Shown here: positions 1-17,830 of the stretch, piece after piece
Layout of the letters: every line of letters starts with the position of its first letter
Numbering within the stretch: the stretch's first letter is position 1
Position numbers and translations under genes: made by a program
Assembly: GCA_032164245.1 (NCBI GenBank)
Contig: JAVMKO010000043.1
Location: 434,001 to 498,000 of the forward strand
Direction of reading: 5' to 3'
DNA length: 64,000 bases
Origin: Sternotherus odoratus
Taxonomy: Eukaryota > Chordata > Testudines > Kinosternidae
Notes under the pieces: generated by a model
The model's database searches: none
Told to the model about the DNA's origin: nothing
What the model saw: only the letters and a program-made list of their open reading frames with translations

Positions 1-356
1 CGCAGCGCCAGATCTGTCCCCCTCGGCCCGCAGCCGCCGATCTGTGACCTGCGGAACTACCCGCCGCTGGGTTTCCTCCCGGGGCTGCTCCCGAATTCGG
101 CTCCGCTCCAGGGGCGCGAGGGGGAAAATCAGCCGCAGCCTGGAGAGCGGCGTCCATGGGCCCCCTCACGGTCCAGACCCGTTACCCGGGCCTGGCAGCC
201 CTTGTGCTCTGATGCGCCCACCTCGGGGGCAGGGCAGCTGCCCAGGCACTTGGGACGCCCCCCCCCCAGGAGGGGGGGTGAGGATGGAGCGGAAGGGGGG
301 GGGGAATCTCACCCCCACCCCACCCCCGTGAGTCAGGCACAGAATGGTTTGTCCTG
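1..356. other. Left edge, no recognised gene
   Basis: GC-rich sequence with a plus-strand frame that stays open from about position 34 to about 250 after a CAG at 31-33, so it could be the tail of an upstream exon. I do not recognise the peptide. In humans the neighbour on this side of PIM2 is OTUD5, but nothing here shows that family. Poly-G runs at 243-304 end the block. Confidence 0.25.
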
Positions 357-500
357 CAGTGGGGTTTAGTGGTTAGAGTGGGGGCGGGGAGGCCGGACGC
401 CTGGGTTCTCTGCCCGGCTCGGGGAGGGGGTCTGGTGGTTAGAGCGGGGTGAGGCGGGGAGCCCGGACGCCTGGGTTCTCTGCTCGGGGAGGGGAGGGGC
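357..500 (+). repeat. Two SINE-head units
   Basis: Two copies of the window-wide unit that pairs GTGGTTAGAG with GGACGCCTGGGTTCTCTGCC. The first part resembles a tRNA A box and the second a decayed B box. See the finding on SINE-head arrays. Confidence 0.7.
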
Positions 501-721
501 GGGCTCTGCTGGCTGGCAGCGGGTTGTTTTTCTGGGGCGCGTCTGGCTGGCGGTGACGTTTTGGGGTCACCCCCCCCCCGCCTGTCACCCGGGAGCCTTT
601 GAAGATTCGCGCCGCGCCTGGCACTGGGCTGAGCCGCCCGCGGGGGGGGGGGGGGGGGCTAGTCCTACTGCAGGGCAGGGGCCCGGTCCCTGCCCCCCCC
701 AGCTCTGCCGGCGGCCCTCAC

Positions 722-1395
722 TCCCGGCCCCCAGCCCCCCCCCCCCGTGCCCCTCACTCCCGACCCGCAGCCCCCGCCCCCCCGTGCCCCTCACACCCGA
801 CCCGCAGCCCCCCCCCGTGCCCCTCACTCCCGGCCCCCAGCCCCCCCCGTGCCCCCCACTCCCGACCCGCAGCCCCCGCCCCCCCGTGCCCCTCACTCCC
901 GGCCCCCAGCCCCCCCCGTGCCCCCCACTCCCGACCCACAGACCTGCCCCCCCGTGCCCCCCACTCCCGACCCGCAGCCCCTGACCCCCCCCTCACGCCC
1001 GACCCGCAGCCCCTGACCCCCCCCGTGCCCCCCACTCCCGACCCGCAGCCCCGACCCCCCCCATGCCCCTCACGCCCGACCCGCAGCCCCTGACCCCCCC
1101 GTGCCCCCCACTCCCGACCCGCAGCCCCCTGCCCCCCACTCCCGACCCACAGACCTGCCCCCGTGCCCCCCACTCCCGACCCGCAGCCCCTGACCCCCCC
1201 TCACGCTCGACCCGCAGCCCCTGACCCCCCGTGCCCCCCACTCCCGACCCGCAGCCCCTGACCCCCCCCGTGCCCCCCAGTGCCCCCCACTCCCGACCCG
1301 CAGCCCCTGCCCCCCGTGCCCCCCACTCCCGACCCGCAGCCCCTGCCCCCCCCCCGTTCCCCCCACTCCCGAGCCGCAGCCCCCGCCCCCCCCGC
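722..1395 (-). repeat. Minisatellite, about 31-38 bp unit
   Basis: About 17 imperfect copies of a unit containing CACTCCCGACCCGCAGCCCC. The reverse complement of the same unit forms the array in HDAC6 intron 5 (52.1-52.97 kb) and shorter runs at 35.2 and 54.6 kb. Open frames across it come from the repeat itself and are not coding. Confidence 0.9.
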
Positions 1396-1908
1396 CTGGC
1401 CCCGCCCGGCCCCCGGTCGCTCTCGGCGGCTCTGGGGATCGATTTGTTAAGTGCTGATGAAGGTTTTATTCCGACACCGGCCACGGGGCGCGGGGGTGGG
1501 AGTCTGGTGAGTCCCGGGGGGGGGCCGGGGCTGGGGGCGGGGGGGGGCACCGGCAGGACTGGGGTGGGGGGGGCTCGAGGCAGGGCTGGGGGGCGGGAGG
1601 GGGGGCACCGGCAGGGAGGGGAGGCGGGAGGGGGGGCCACCGGCAGGACTGGGGTGGGGGGGCACTAAGGCAATTTGCTCACCCTGCTGCCCCCCCCGCT
1701 GTGTCGGGGGGGGGGCTGGGTTCTCTCCCTGGCTCTGTGGCTGTCCCCACCCCCTATAGATCCACCCAGCCACCCCCTATAGAACCGCCCCCACCCCCTA
1801 TAGACCCAGCTCCCCCCACCCCTATAGATCTCCCCCCCCCATCGAGAAGGACCCATCCCCCCCCCCCAGACATCCATCCCCTCTGGATCCCCCCCCCCCG
1901 GCGCTGCG
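1396..1908. other. Low-complexity G/C-rich stretch
   Basis: Poly-G and poly-C runs with a short tandem repeat at about 1741-1830 built on CACCCCCTATAGA. I see no gene here. A TATA-like element follows directly. Confidence 0.5.
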
Positions 1909-1915
1909 TTATAAG
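1909..1915 (+). promoter_or_regulatory. TATA-like element upstream of PIM2
   Basis: TTATAAG lies about 90 bases before an ATG at 2000 that opens a short frame ending in a good donor. It could be the PIM2 core promoter, but position and motif are the only support. Confidence 0.25.
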
Positions 1916-1999
1916 AGACGGTAAATCCTCCCCCCCCCCCCCCCACGCCGCATGCGGGCGGGACCCGCTTCCCTCAGACCCGCCGGAGCCCGCGGAGCG

Positions 2000-2056
2000 A
2001 TGCGCCTGGGGGGGGGCCGGGGCAGGGACCCCCCCCGCCCGGAACCCCGGAGAGAG
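2000..2056 (+). CDS. Possible first coding exon of the PIM2-like gene
   Basis: An ATG at 2000 is followed by 19 codons, rich in Gly, Arg and Pro, and then by GAG/GTGAGA, a strong donor at 2057. A pyrimidine tract and CAG at 2770-2779 could be the next acceptor, after which the frame stays open into the assembly gap. PIM2 of mammals also has a proline-rich, poorly conserved N-terminus, so similarity cannot decide. It could equally be chance in GC-rich DNA. Confidence 0.2.
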
Positions 2057-2099
2057 GTGAGAGCGGCCGGGCCGGGCGGGTCTGTCCGAGCCCCCCGCC

Positions 2100-2400
2100 C
2101 CCGATCCGCCCCGAGACCCCCCCCATCCGTCCCCGCCCCGAGACCCCCCTGGATCCGCCCCACGCCCCGAATCCGTCCCCGATCCGCCCCCACCCCGAGA
2201 CACCCCCCCCGGATCCGCCCCCGCCCCGAGACACCCCCCCCGGATCCGCCCCCCGCCCCGAGTCTCCCCCCACCGATCCGCCCCCCCCCATCCTCCCTCG
2301 CCCGAGTCCCCCGCCCCGGATCCGACCTCCCGGATCTGTCCACCTGCCCCCTGCCCCGCATCTGCCAGCCCCCCCAGTTCCATCACCCCTGACAGCTGCC
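2100..2400 (+). repeat. Tandem repeat, about 30 bp unit
   Basis: About eight imperfect copies of a unit with GATCCGCCCCCGCCCCGAGA. It would lie in intron 1 of the PIM2-like gene if the candidate exon at 2000 is real. Confidence 0.7.
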
Positions 2401-2599
2401 CCCCCCCCCGACCTTCCCCCCCCCGGCCCCGTTTATCCACCCAGGGCTGGGGTGTCTCTGAGTCGGGTGCGGCTCCTAGGACCCCCCCATCCCACAGGGA
2501 GCAGTTACTGGTCCCCCTTGAGGGGGGGGGGGCGCTGAGCCCAAGAAAGATATTTGAGTAAGAATTAAAAACACCCCCCCCGTGACCCCCCCACTCCAA

Positions 2600-2725
2600 C
2601 TTACCAGCCCCCACAGCCGGGCAGAGAACCCAGGAGTCCTGGGCCCCACCCCTCCTGCTCTAACCACCAAACCCCACTCCCCTCCCAGAGCTGGCGAGAG
2701 AACCCAGGCGTCCGGGCTGAGGTGT
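2600..2725 (-). repeat. SINE-head units, minus strand
   Basis: Two reverse-complement copies, seen as GAGAACCCAGGAGTCCTGGG followed by TCTAACCACCAAACCCCAC. Confidence 0.7.
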
Positions 2726-2829
2726 CCAATCTGCAGTTCTTGATTTTCTTTCTCACCTCTCTTCTCTCTTTCCCGCAGCGCCCTGAGACCCCCCCAGCCG
2801 GACTCCGAGCCCCCGGCCCCCTGAGACCC

Positions 2830-3029
2830 NNNNNNNNNNNNNNNNNNNNNNNNNNNNNNNNNNNNNNNNNNNNNNNNNNNNNNNNNNNNNNNNNNNNNNN
2901 NNNNNNNNNNNNNNNNNNNNNNNNNNNNNNNNNNNNNNNNNNNNNNNNNNNNNNNNNNNNNNNNNNNNNNNNNNNNNNNNNNNNNNNNNNNNNNNNNNNN
3001 NNNNNNNNNNNNNNNNNNNNNNNNNNNNN
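2830..3029. other. Assembly gap of 200 N
   Basis: Exactly 200 unknown bases, a conventional gap size. The glycine-loop and catalytic-lysine exons of the PIM2-like kinase are not visible elsewhere and may be lost here. Confidence 0.99.
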
Positions 3030-3229
3030 TAGGTGTGGGGGGAGCGACGGGGGGGGGTCATTTAGTTTAGAAGCTAATTCCTAGACTCTGCTCATTAGGT
3101 CAGGGGGATCTCGGTGGTTAATTGGAAAGTGCCTGCCCCATGCTGACACGCGACACGTCCGTGTCCCGACTGCGGGTCTGGGCCGGTTAACGAGGGTCCG
3201 AGCTCAGCAAGTTCCCCCCGGGGTCCTCA

Positions 3230-3330
3230 AAACGGTGCTTAGATCCTCAGGAGGAGGGTTTATGCAAATGTAGACAGTCACCTCCTTTCCGATTGGTTGC
3301 AACTACAGGGGGCGGGTCTATGGGCTGAAC
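3230..3330 (+). promoter_or_regulatory. Octamer / inverted CCAAT / GC-box module
   Basis: A perfect octamer ATGCAAAT (3262-3269), an inverted CCAAT box ATTGG (3292-3296) and a GC box (3308-3316) lie within 55 bases of otherwise unique sequence between the gap and the PIM2 kinase exons. This is a classic promoter or enhancer combination. Its target could be PIM2, but no transcription start can be seen. Confidence 0.35.
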
Positions 3331-3399
3331 GTGCTTTAGCCTAGAAATCGCTGCAACCTCTACTGCCCCCCTGCAGCATGGCAGCCCCCAGCACCTGCC

Positions 3400-3760
3400 T
3401 CCGACTGCCAGGACTCCTGGGTTCAATCCCGGCTCTGGGAGGGGAGTGCGGTCTGGTGGTTAGAGAGGGGGGAGGCTAGGAGCCAGGGACTCCTGGGTTC
3501 TCTCCCCGGCTCCAGGAGGGGAGTGGGGTCTGGTGGTTAGAGCAGGGGGGAGGCTGAGAGCCAGGACTCCTGGGTTCTCTCCCCGGCTCTGGGAGGGGAG
3601 TGCAGTCTGGTGGTTAGAGCAGGGGGGATGCTGAGAGCCAGGACTCCTGGGTTCTCTCCGGCTCCAGGAGGGGAGTGCGGTCTGGTGGTTAGAGCGGGGG
3701 GGGGGGGGGGGCTGGGAGCCAGGACTCCTGGGTTCTCTCCCCAGCTCTGCAGCAGCAGGC
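3400..3760 (+). repeat. SINE-head tandem array
   Basis: Five head-to-tail copies of about 70 bp containing GGTGGTTAGAGCAGGGGGG and GGACTCCTGGGTTCTCTCC. The array ends just before the acceptor of the first visible PIM2 exon. Confidence 0.85.
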
Positions 3761-3787
3761 CCACCCTCCCTTTCTCTCTCCCCCCAG

Positions 3788-5655
3788 CCCAGCGGGTTCC
3801 GGGTGCCCCAGGAGGTGGTGATGATGAAGCGGGTGTGCGCCAGGGGCGGGCATCGGGGCGTGATCCGCCTGCTGGACTGGTACGAGACGCCCGAGGGGTT
3901 CCTGCTGGTGCTGGAGCAGCCGGAGCCCTGCCAGGATCTCTTTGACTACGTGACGGAGCGGGGGCCCCTGCCCGAGGGGCAGTGCCGGAGCTTCTTCCGC
4001 CAGGTGGTGGAGGCCGTGGCTCACTGCCACGCCCGGGGGGTGGCCCATCGGGACATCAAGGACGAGAACATCCTGGTGGAGCTGCGCTCCGGCCACCTGC
4101 GGCTCATCGACTTCGGCTCCAGCGCCCTCCTGCAGGACTCGGTCGACACGGGAGTTTGACGGTGAGGGGCCCGGACGCCTGGGTTCTCTCCCCGGCTCCG
4201 GGAGGGGGAGTGGGTTGTAGTGGGTCGAGCTGGGCGCCCCGGACGCCTGGGTTCTCTCCCCGGCTCCGGGAGGGGAGTGGGTTGTAGTGGGTCGAGCTGG
4301 GCGCCCGGGACGCCTGGGTTCTCTCCCCGGCTCCGGGAGGGGAGTGGGTTGTAGTGGGTCCAGCTGGGCGCACCGGACGCCTGGGTTCTCTCCCCGGCTC
4401 CGGGAAGGGATGTGGGTTGTAGTGGGTCGAGCTGGGCGCCCCGACGCCTGGGTTCTCTCCCCGGCTCCGGGAGGGGAGTGGGTTGTGGTGGGTAGAGCTG
4501 GGCGCCCGGACGCCTGGGTTCTCTCCCCGGCTCCGGGAGGGGAGTGGGTTGTGGTGGGTAGAGCTGGGGCGCCCCGGACGCCTGGGTTCTCTCCCCGGCT
4601 CCGGGAGGGGGAGTGGGTTGTGGTGGGTAGAGCTGGGCGCCCGGACGCCTGGGTTCTCTCCCCGGCTCCGGGAGGGGAGTGGGTTGTGGTGGGTAGAGCT
4701 GGGCGCCCGGACGCCTGGGTTCTCTCCCCCGGCTCCGGGAGGGGAGTGGGTTGTGGTGGGTCGAGCTGGGCGCCCGGACGCCTGGGTTCTCTCCCTGGCT
4801 CCGGGAGGGGAGTAGGTTGTGGTGGGTCGAGCTGGGCGCCCCGGACGCCTGGGTTCTCTCCCCGGCTCTGGGAGGCAGCCCAGCTAACCCCTGTGCCCCC
4901 TCCAGGCACCCGTGTGTACAGCCCGCCGGAGTGGGTGGGGCTGCAGCAGTACCGTGCGCGGGCCGGCCGCCGTCTGGTCCCTGGGCGTCCTGCTCTACGA
5001 CATGGCCTGCGGCGACATCCCCTTCCAGCGGGACGAGGAGATCCTGGCCGCGCAGCTCCACTTCCCGGAGCCCCTGTCTGCCGGTGAGGGGCCCCCTGCG
5101 ACCCCCCACGCCCAGCGCAGCCCCCTGGGCCCCCCACGCCCAGCGCAGCCCCCTGGGCCCCCCCACGCCCCAGCGCAGCCCCCTGGGCCCCCTACGCCCA
5201 GCGCAGCCCCCCTGCCAGACCCCTGGGGTCCTGCACCCCCTACAACCAGCGCAGCCCCCCTGGGGCCCCCACGCCGAGCGCAGCCCCCTGGGCCCCCTAC
5301 GCCCAGCGCAGCCCCCTGCTGGGCCCCTGGGGTCCTGCGCCCCAACACATTCTCTCCTTTCGTTCCTTCTCTTTCACACCCCAAAGTGTCTCTGGCTGTC
5401 CAAAACGATCAGCCGTGGCGGGTGGGGGCTGGGAGCCGGGACTCCTGGGTTCTCTCTAACCTCCTTGCTCGTTCTCCCCTGTCAGGCTGTCAGGACGTGA
5501 TCCGATGGTGCCTGTCCCCAGAGCCCGCAGACCGACCCAGGCTGGAGCAGCTTCTCCAGCACCCCTGGCTGCAGCCAGATCCCCTCTTCCAACCAGAGGC
5601 GGCGCCGGAGAACCCAGCGCCCCCTAGGGGAACCTCTGGCAACAGCAGCTGCTGA
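3788..5655 (+). CDS. PIM2: PIM-family serine/threonine kinase, PIM2-like (5' part missing)
   Basis: PIM kinases are constitutively active survival and growth kinases of the cytoplasm and nucleus. Three exons are visible: 3788-4161, 4906-5083 and 5486-5655, all with canonical splice sites. They encode the kinase domain from just before [10 protein letters not shown] through the catalytic loop HRDIKDEN, the DFG motif, the PIM signature TRVYSPPEW and [10 protein letters not shown] to the stop. The PIM2 assignment rests on the GGH and ETPEGF residues around the hinge, on [11 protein letters not shown], and on synteny with SLC35A2. The glycine loop and catalytic lysine are not present and may fall in the gap at 2830-3029. 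One extra G near 4151 and one near 4967 break the frame; without them the exons are 373 and 177 bases, with phases that fit the PIM family. The breaks look like sequence errors. PIM1 or PIM3 is less likely. Confidence 0.9.
4162..4890 (+). repeat. SINE-head array filling a PIM2 intron
   Basis: About ten copies of a roughly 65-bp unit with CCGGACGCCTGGGTTCTCTC, a subfamily with GACGCC in place of GACTCC. It occupies almost the whole intron between the two large kinase exons. Confidence 0.85.
5095..5345 (+). repeat. Tandem repeat in last PIM2 intron
   Basis: About eight copies of a roughly 28-bp unit with CGCCCAGCGCAGCCCCCTGG, starting right after the donor at 5084. Confidence 0.8.
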
Positions 5656-6321
5656 AAGACTTGGATTTACCCCCATCTCCCTGCCGAGAGGGGGACCCAC
5701 CCCCATGGGGACCACTTCAGCCTAAGGCAGCTGGGCCTGTGGCCAGCTGAGATCAGAGTTGACCTGGTTTTACAGGTGTCTAGACCTGGGGATAGAACCC
5801 AGGAGTCCTGGCTCCCAGCCTCCCCCCCCCCCTTCTAACCACTAGACCCCACTCCCCTCCCAGAGCTGTGGAAAGAACCCAGGAGTCCTGGCTCCCACAC
5901 TTCCCCTCCCCCCCTTCTAACCACTAGACCCCACTCCCCTCCCAGAGCCGTGGAAAGAACCCAGGAGTCCTGGCTCCCAGTCCCTCCCTGTCTCCCCTGT
6001 CCCAGTTCTTCCCCCTCCCCTGCTAGAGGTTTGGATTCTGGTCCCTCTCGAGGATCAGCCATGTCTCTGTATGTGTAAATACTTGTGTATTGCCATGAGC
6101 TGGGCCCCCCTCAGGACCAGCCCCTGAGATGGGGATGAGACTTGGGGGGCTCTAGCCCCCCTTTTCCAGCCCCTCCCATGCACCCCATGGTGTGACTTGC
6201 TGGGCTGAGACTGGGGTGCCGTATCTAAGCTACTTAGCGGGTCCCGGTGCAGGGGACCCCGATGCCAGCGTGAGATTCAGGCCAATTCTGCACAGGATTG
6301 AAAGGAAGAAAAATGTATTTA
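5656..6321 (+). other. PIM2 3' untranslated region
   Basis: Runs from the stop codon to the poly(A) signal at 6322. It contains three minus-strand SINE-head copies at about 5785-5975 and a T/A-richer stretch with TGTGTAAATACTTGTGTATT near 6071, of the type common in short-lived kinase mRNAs. Confidence 0.6.
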
Positions 6322-6327
6322 AATAAA
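6322..6327 (+). terminator. Poly(A) signal, PIM2
   Basis: AATAAA within ATTTAAATAAAGAGG, about 670 bases after the PIM2 stop and followed by a T-rich stretch. Confidence 0.75.
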
Positions 6328-6459
6328 GAGGTTTTATCTTTCTCCGAGAAGTCCTTGTAGAGTCACTGATTCCTCTCACTCTGCGGAGGTGGGAACCCAG
6401 GAGTCCTGGCTCCCAGCCCCTCCCCCGCACTCAAGGTGTGTGGCTCCCGCCAGCACCCG

Positions 6460-8155
6460 AAAACTAGCCCGAACCCCCCGGAAACTAGCCCCGAACCCCC
6501 CGGAAACCAGCCCCGAACCCCCCGGAAACCAGCCCCGAACCCCCCGGAAACCAGCCCCGAGCCCCCCGGAAACCAGCCCCGAGCCCCCCGGAAACCAGCC
6601 CCGAACCCCCCGGAAACCAGCCCCGAACCCCCCGGAAACTAGCCCCGAGCCCCCCGGAAACTAGCCCCGAGCCCCCCGGAAACTAGCCCCGAACCCCCGA
6701 AACTAGCCCCGAACCCCCCCGAAACCTAGCCCCGAACCCCCCCGAAACCTAGCCCCGAACCCCCCCGGAAACTAGCCCCGAGCCCCCCGGAAACTAGCCC
6801 CGAACCCCCCCGAAAACCTAGCCCCCGAACCCCCCCGAAACCTAGCCCCGAACCCCCCCCGGAAACTAGCCCCGAACCCCCCCCGGAAACTAGCCCCGAA
6901 CCCCCCGAAACTAGCCCCGAACCCCCCCGGAAACTAGCCCCGAGCCCCCCCGGAAACTAGCCCCGAACCCCCCGAAACTAGCCCCGAACCCCCCGAAACT
7001 AGCCCCGAGCCCCCCGGAAACTAGCCCCGAACCCCCGAAACTAGCCCCGAGCCCCCCGGAAACTAGCCCCGAACCCCCCGGAAACTAGCCCCGAACCCCC
7101 GAAACTAGCCCCAAGCCCCCCGGAAACTAGCCCCGAGCCCCCCGGAAACTAGCCCCGAACCCCCGAAACTAGCCCCGAGCCCCCGGAAACTAGCCCCGAA
7201 CCCCCCGGAAACTAGCCCCGAACCCCCGAAACTAGCCCCAAGCCCCCCGGAAACTAGCCCCAAGCCCCCCCGGAAACTAGCCCCGAACCCCCCGGAAACT
7301 AGCCCCGAGCCCCCCGGAAACTAGCCCCGAACCCCCGAAACTAGCCCCGAACCCCCCGAAACTAGCCCCGAACCCCCGAAACTAGCCCCGAGCCCCCCGA
7401 AACTAGCCCCGAACCCCCGAAACTAGCCCCGAGCCCCCGGAAACTAGCCCCGAACCCCCGAAACTAGCCCCGAGCCCCCCCGGAAACTAGCCCCGAACCC
7501 CCCGAAACTAGCCCCGAACCCCCGAAACTAGCCCCGAGCCCCCCGGAAACTAGCCCCGAACCACCCGGAAACTAGCCCCGAACCCCCCGAAACTAGCCCC
7601 GAGCCCCCCGGAAACTAGCCCCGAACCCCCCTGGAAACTAGCCCCGAACCCCCGAAACTAGCCCCAAGCCCCCCGGAAACTAGCCCCGAACCCCCCGGAA
7701 ACTAGCCCCGAACCCCCGAAACTAGCCCCGAGCCCCCCGGAAACTAGCCCCGAACCCCCCGAAACTAGCCCCGAACCCCCGAAACTAGCCCCGAACCCCC
7801 GAAACTAGCCCCGAACCCCCCGGAAACTAGCCCCGAACCCCCGAAACTAGCCCCGAGCCCCCCGGAAACTAGCCCCGAACCCCCGAAACTAGCCCCGAGC
7901 CCCCCCGAAACTAGCCCCGAACCCCCCGGAAACTAGCCCCGAACCCCCGAAACTAGCCCCAAGCCCCCCGGAAACTAGCCCCGAACCACCCGGAAACTAG
8001 CCCCGAGCCCCCCCGAAACTAGCCCCGAACCCCCCGGAAACTAGCCCCGAACCCCCGAAACTAGCCCCGAACCCCCCGAAACTAGCCCCGAACCCCCGAA
8101 ACTAGCCCCGAACCCCCCGGAAACTAGCCCCGAACCCCCCGAAACTAGCCCCGAA
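6460..8155 (+). repeat. 1.7 kb satellite array, about 21 bp unit
   Basis: Roughly 80 copies of a 20-22 bp unit, GAAACTAGCCCCGAACCCCC, varying mainly in the length of the C run and in an A/G change before the C run. The unit contains TAG, so no long frame crosses it. It fills the PIM2-SLC35A2 intergenic space. Confidence 0.97.
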
Positions 8156-8254
8156 CGAGCCGCCAACTCCTCACGTCTCGCCACCGCCCTTCAGAACTAG
8201 CCCAATTAGTCGTCAAACCCGCCCAACTGGCAACTACCCCGCCCCTGCTGCTCT

Positions 8255-8640
8255 CTCTGGTCCGCCCACTGGCGCTCCGCTCTAGACAGCCCCTTGCTCT
8301 CTATGGTCCTCGCGCTCCGCTCTATCCGACCCCGCCCCGCTCTCTATGGTCCTCACGCTCCGCTCTAGCCAACCCCGCCCCCTGCTCTCTATGATCCTCC
8401 CGCTGGCGCTCCGCTCTAGACAGCTCCTTGCTTTCTATGGTCCTCGCTATCCACTCTAGCCAGCCCCCCCGCTCTCTATGGTCCTCGCGCTCCGCTCTAG
8501 ACAGCCCCCCCGCTCTCTATGGTCCTCGCGCTCCGCTCTAGACAGCCCCCCCCGCTCTCTATGGTCCTCGCGCTCCGCTCTAGCCAACCCCGCCCCCTGC
8601 TCTCTATGGTCCTCCGCGCTCCGCTCTATCCCGCCTCTCG
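8255..8640 (+). repeat. Tandem repeat next to the SLC35A2 promoter
   Basis: About ten copies of a roughly 40-bp unit containing CTCTCTATGGTCCTCGCGC and TCCGCTCTAGACAGC. It ends at the SLC35A2 promoter. Confidence 0.9.
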
Positions 8641-8644
8641 CCGT

Positions 8645-8717
8645 GGGCCGGAAGCGGAAGCGGGGATGCGGAAGCGGCGGCGGGGCGGGGTCCGGGGGTT
8701 GCCGGGTAGTTGCCACC
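8645..8717 (+). promoter_or_regulatory. SLC35A2 promoter with tandem ETS-type sites
   Basis: Three GGAAGC cores in CCGGAAGC/CGGAAG context (8648-8655, 8655-8660, 8669-8674) lie directly before the start codon in CpG-rich DNA. Such sites bind ETS/GABP factors in housekeeping promoters. Confidence 0.5.
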
Positions 8718-15778
<7,061 letters not shown>

Positions 15779-15784
15779 AATAAA
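15779..15784 (+). terminator. Poly(A) signal, SLC35A2
   Basis: AATAAA followed by GAGACACTATTTATTTAGC. It is the first canonical signal after the SLC35A2 stop. Confidence 0.65.
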
Positions 15785-15884
15785 GAGACACTATTTATTT
15801 AGCTGCTGTGCTCGGTAATTCGCGCGGGGGGGGGGGGGTTCTAGGGTTCGTGTTATTGCATCATCGCTAACCCTACTAACAGGG

Positions 15885-16170
15885 GAGTGGCGCTGGCTCC
15901 CCCCGGCCCTGGAAGGGACTGGCTGTCGGGGGGTGGGGTGGGGGCAGGGCCCTGTGTCCTCTGGGGGGCGCTGGCTCCCCCCGGCCCTGGAAGGGACTGG
16001 CTGTCGGGGGGGAGGGGAGCAGGGAGTGGGGCAGAGGCCTGTCCCCTCTGGGGGGGGGGGGCGCTGGCTCCCCCCCTGGCCCTGGGAGGGACTGGCTGTT
16101 GGGGGGAGGGAAGCAGGGGGTGGGGCAGGGGCCGGTCCCCTCTGGGGGGGGGGGGCGTTGGCTCTGCTCC
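15885..16170 (+). repeat. Dispersed 80-90 bp repeat, tandem copies
   Basis: Three to four copies of a unit with GCGCTGGCTCCCCCCGGCCC, GGGACTGGCTGTCGGGG and CCTGTCCCCTCTGGGG. Related units occur at 31.04-31.11, 36.73-36.84, 55.2-55.56 and 60.96 kb. Confidence 0.75.
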
Positions 16171-16589
16171 TGAGGTAAGTTGGCCAGGCCTCCGGCCAGG
16201 CGGTTCCCCCCAGGCAGGGGGTTACGTGGCCCACGCGAGCTGGGATCCCCCCGTCTCCTCCTGGGGCTCAGTGCCAAACATGAGCCCCCCCCCCCGGCCC
16301 ATCATGACCCCCCAACCCCATCCCCCACGGCCCTGCCCCCGATCGCTCAGCCCCTCGCTGGGCCTGACATTCCCGCACCCCCGCAGACAATGGGCACCAG
16401 AGGGGCCGGGGGTGGTGGGGTTCTTAATCACCCCTGAGCCCCTTACCGGGGGGAGCTGGGGAACGCCAGGGCGCTGGGGTGGGAGAAATTCTCCCTCCTG
16501 CCCCAGCAGCCCCCCCAGGACCAGCCCCCCCCCCCAAACTGAACCAGGTACATTGTGAGCTGCATCAACTGCTGGGTTGTGGGAGGCTG

Positions 16590-16950
16590 GGACCCAGGAC
16601 GCCTGGGTTCTCTCGTTGGGTCTGGGCGGGAAGGGGGTGCTGGGACCCAGGATGCCTGGGTTCTCTCCTTGGTTCTGGGCGGGGAAGGGGGTGCTGGGGA
16701 CCCAGGACGCCTGGGTTCTCTCCTTGGGTCTGGGCGGGGAAGGGGGTGCTGGGACCCAGGACGCCTGGGTTCTCTCCTTGGGTCTGGGCGGGGAAGGGGG
16801 GGTGCTGGGACCCAGGACGTCTGGGTTCTCTCCTTGGGTCTGGGCGGGGAAGGGGGTGCTGGGACCCAGGACGCCTGGGTTCTCTCCTTGGGTCTGGGCG
16901 GGGAAGAGGGGTGCTGGGAGCCAGGACGCCTGGGTTCTCTCCATAGCTGT
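16590..16950 (+). repeat. SINE-head array, 54-bp subfamily
   Basis: Seven copies of GGGACCCAGGACGCCTGGGT followed by TCTCTCCTTGGGTCTGGGCG. The A-box-like part has been lost, so the B-box half alone has been amplified. Confidence 0.85.
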
Positions 16951-17189
16951 GGCAGGATGTGTGCGGGGGGGGGGGGGGGGTGTCTATTGGCTCCAGCTCT
17001 CCCAGCCCAACCGTCCCTTTCCCTCTTTTGCAGGCTGGCGCGTAAGGAGAAGGGCTCCTGAGTCGGGCAGTGACTGCGGAGGGGCCTGGCGGCTGCTGCG
17101 TGTCCAAGCACCCAGCTCTCTTCAATGAGGGGCCCCTCCGCTCTTCCCCAGAGGTGGCTGCCTCTCCGGGCTCGGCTTTCAGAAAGTAG

Positions 17190-17830
17190 GAGATGCAGTG
17201 GAAGGGTGGGGCTGGGAGCCAGGACTCCTGGGTTCTCTCCCCGGCTCAGGGAGTTGTCTGGGAGCTTCACCTCAGTGCCATTTCCTGCTTTGCCCTGCCT
17301 CAGTTTACCCTTGTGTCAAAGGCAGGCAGCCATTCCTACCTCCCGGCAGGGGCTGCACCCGCTCACAGCATGGTCACTCCCTTTTGCTCAACCCCCCGGT
17401 GCTTCTGGAGGTTAGGGGGAGGAACATAGGCACGAACCGCTCAGTATTCAGGTCCCTGACAGTGGTTATGGGGCAGCCCCATGGAACCCCCATTTGTATC
17501 ACTCCCCCTGGGGCATTTTCTATTTATTATCCAACATGGATTTTGATACTAAGTCACGTGTCCTGTCATCTGTGGGGCTGCAGGACTCCTGGGTTCTCCC
17601 CCCAGCTCTGGGAGGGCAGTGGACAGGTAGGAGCCCAGTGGACAGCTAGGAGCCAGGACTCCTGGGTTCTCTCCCTGGCTCTGGAAGGAGAGCGGGGGGT
17701 CTGGTGGGTTAGAGTGGGGGTGCTGGAAGCCAGGACTCCTGGGTTCTCTCCTGGCTCTGGAAGGAGAGCAGGGGATCTGGTGGGTTAGAGCAGGGGTGCT
17801 AGAAGCCAGGACTCCTGGTTCTCTTCTGGC
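17190..17830 (+). repeat. Dispersed SINE heads with partial tail
   Basis: Four copies. The first is followed by GCCTCAGTTTACCCTTGTG, which again resembles the MIR/CORE-SINE body. Confidence 0.65.

Noticed and set aside
6460..8155. CRISPR-like regular repeats
   Set aside because: Units are contiguous with no unique spacers, and the DNA is clearly vertebrate.
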